Assembly: GCA_963710625.1 (NCBI GenBank)
Contig: CAVQBG010000035.1
Coordinates: 1-64,000 of the forward strand
Source of the DNA: Sva-07 sp963710625
Lineage (GTDB): Bacteria > Actinomycetota > Acidimicrobiia > Acidimicrobiales > Ilumatobacteraceae
Direction of reading: 5' to 3'
Length of the DNA: 64,000 nt
The notes beneath the pieces were generated by a model. It was not told the DNA's origin and did not search any database. It was given only the letters and a program-made list of their open reading frames with translations. Shown here one piece after another: positions 62,611-64,000 of the stretch. The number at the start of each line of letters is the position of its first letter. Within the stretch, counting starts at the first letter, position 1. Position numbers and translations under genes: made by a program.

Positions 62611-63873
62611 TCAGCCCGAGACGGGCTGCTTCTTGCCGAAGCTGGGCATGTCGGGGCCGATGCCGGGAATGTCACGACCCGGCAGCAGGCCGTGCCAGTA
62701 GAAGGACTGGAACATCAACTTGCCGAGGTGGTTCACCCGCGACTCCTTGAGCAGCGGGAGACCAACCGGGCCGGGGTAGTGGCCACCGACCGGCTCGTTC
62801 TCGTAGTTGAAGTCGATCAGCAGGGCCTTCGAGAACCCGGTCTCGATGAAGCAGTTGGCGTGGCCGTCGAAAGAGTGCTCGATCGACTCGCCCTTCAGGA
62901 AGGCCTCCATGTTCTCGACGAGCACCTCGCCCTCGAAGTGCGTCACCGACCCGGCCTTCGAGGCCGGAAGATCGGCCGCGTCGCCGACGACGAAGATGTT
63001 CGGCTTCACCTTCGACTGCAGCGTGGCGTTGTCGGTCGGGATGAATCCCAGCTCGTCACCGAGACCGGGCGAGTTCTCGACGTAGGCCGCACCGCCATGC
63101 AAGGGGATGACGACGGCGACGTCGAAGTCGATCTCGCGGCCGTCGAAGCCGATCAGCTTGCGGGCCTCACCGTCGACCTCACCGGTGTTGAACTCGGTGA
63201 CCAACTCGATGCCCTTGTCGGTGAGCAGCGTGCTCAGCGTCGCGGACGCCGTCGGCTTGGTGAACGCACCATCGAGCGGGGTGACGTACGTGATCGTCAC
63301 GTCGTCGCGGACGCCCTTCTCGGTGAAGAACCAGTCGGCGAGGAATGCGAACTCGAGCGGTGCAACCGGGCACTTGATCGGCATGTCGATCACGTTGATC
63401 ACGACGTGACCCGACTCGAACTCGTCGAGCTTCTCGGCGAGGGCCGTTGCGCCCTCCATGTCGTAGAAGGTGAACACCGACTCGAGCCAACCCGGCCCGG
63501 TCAACCCCTCGGTCTCCTCGGGCTGCAGCCGGGCGCCGGTGGCGACGAGCAGCACGTCGTAGCCGAGCACCGTGCCATCCTCGAGCGTCACCGAGTCGGC
63601 TTCGATGTCAACCGAGTCGATCGCGCTCTGGTGGTAGTCGATGCCCTTGTGGAGCTGCTTGTCGCGCTTGCGGACGATCTCGTCGGGCTCGGTCAGACCG
63701 AACGGCACGAACAACAACCCGGGCTGATAGACGTGCTGGTTGTTCTGGTCGACGATGTCGATGCGCAGGCGGTCCCGCTTGAACTTCTTGCGCAGCCGGT
63801 TCGCGGCCAACGTGCCGCCGGTGCCAGCGCCGAGGATCACGAGGCGCTGCTGAGCGCTGGCGTTCCCGGTCAC
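62611..63873 (-). CDS. FAD-dependent oxidoreductase, sulfide:quinone oxidoreductase type
   Basis: 420 residues from GTG 63873, with GGAGG six bases upstream. FAD Rossmann motif LVILGAGTGGTLAANRL near residue 9; substrate-site Cys in MPIKCPVAPLEFAFLADWFF near residue 163 and the second conserved Cys in GHANCFIETG near residue 340; VVGDAADLPASKAGSVTHFEGEVLVENM near residue 290, typical of SQR. Membrane association through the C-terminus is likely. First gene of the operon; an operator-like site lies upstream. The neighbour on the right is outside the window. Confidence 0.88.
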   Translation of the reverse strand: MTGNASAQQRLVILGAGTGGTLAANRLRKKFKRDRLRIDIVDQNNQHVYQPGLLFVPFGLTEPDEIVRKRDKQLHKGIDYHQSAIDSVDIEADSVTLEDGTVLGYDVLLVATGARLQPEETEGLTGPGWLESVFTFYDMEGATALAEKLDEFESGHVVINVIDMPIKCPVAPLEFAFLADWFFTEKGVRDDVTITYVTPLDGAFTKPTASATLSTLLTDKGIELVTEFNTGEVDGEARKLIGFDGREIDFDVAVVIPLHGGAAYVENSPGLGDELGFIPTDNATLQSKVKPNIFVVGDAADLPASKAGSVTHFEGEVLVENMEAFLKGESIEHSFDGHANCFIETGFSKALLIDFNYENEPVGGHYPGPVGLPLLKESRVNHLGKLMFQSFYWHGLLPGRDIPGIGPDMPSFGKKQPVSG

Positions 63874-63966
63874 GATTCCTCCAATCATGCACTCCGCAAC
63901 GGTTGCGGAGGCTCATGACGTCGACGCTATGCCCGGGCCGACCGCGCGCATACGGCCTTTCGTCCC

Positions 63967-63983
63967 AATCCCCCACGGGGTAT
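63967..63983 (-). promoter_or_regulatory. CsoR/CstR-like operator upstream of SQR operon
   Basis: Minus-strand ATACCCC-GTG-GGGGATT, about 95 bases before the SQR start. Similar in design to the site at 35098. Confidence 0.45.
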
Positions 63984-64000
63984 GAGCGGTCGATCCGGCG

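Overview
The window looks like chromosome from a high-GC actinobacterium. Ilumatobacter-like Acidimicrobiia would fit: very GC-rich third codon positions, many GTG starts, many ATGA/GTGA stop-start overlaps, an Eis-type acetyltransferase, IlvX-like TPP enzyme, WYL regulators, a compact tad pilus locus and a DtxR/IdeR-type iron box. The lineage is an inference, since no rRNA is present.

Layout. 0-6 kb: metallo-hydrolase, L-asparaginase, AI-2E-type membrane protein, DUF2236 protein, a small lipoprotein, a YcaQ-like winged-helix protein and a cyclophilin; several of these carry single-base frameshifts. 6-10 kb: a three-gene sugar/glycerol-phosphate-type ABC importer without its ATPase. 9.7-13.7 kb: a degenerate DksA-like protein coupled to an ABC1 kinase, then an unfamiliar three-gene ferritin-like operon. 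13.7-22 kb: a membrane protein with an HExxH-like motif, Bax-inhibitor-1 protein, a monooxygenase whose end is repeated in tandem, a primary-like sigma factor, Eis-type GNAT, acyl-CoA dehydrogenase, and a lipoprotein coupled to an internally duplicated membrane protein. 22-35 kb: regulators and metabolism (WYL, CaiB, two VOC proteins, alpha/beta hydrolase/TetR pair with a shared operator, TPP enzyme, ABC exporter operon, ROK kinase, malic enzyme, 1-Cys peroxiredoxin).

35.58-49.00 kb is a genomic island in the selenocysteine tRNA gene. The 3' end of tRNA-Sec (49012-49107, minus strand, anticodon UCA) is copied perfectly for 29 bp at 35555-35583. The island holds a RHH/PIN toxin-antitoxin pair just inside the left end, an SLC13-type transporter, fragments of DUF1254 and DUF2252 genes, ISL3 elements in several states of decay, two secreted proteins, a small secreted cysteine peptide in an AT-richer pocket, a broken MobF-type relaxase, an IS1182-type element and a truncated tyrosine-type integrase next to the tRNA. 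It looks like an immobilised integrative element. Short repeats flanking both junctions look like integrase arm sites.

49-64 kb returns to core chromosome: a tad pilus operon (ssd-tadA-tadB-tadC-flp-tadE), STAS protein, photolyase-related protein, DUF952, DUF427, RsgA, TopA, an iron-regulated EfeU permease with a double-cupredoxin lipoprotein, and a sulfide/persulfide operon (SQR-like, DsrC/TusE, DsrE2) cut off by the window edge. CsoR/CstR-like G-tract palindromes precede both this operon and the peroxiredoxin gene at 35 kb, suggesting shared persulfide or copper control.

Two families of intergenic palindromes recur near gene ends. Most frameshifts are restored by adding back one G or C at a short homopolymer, which points to base-calling or assembly error rather than gene decay in the non-island genes.
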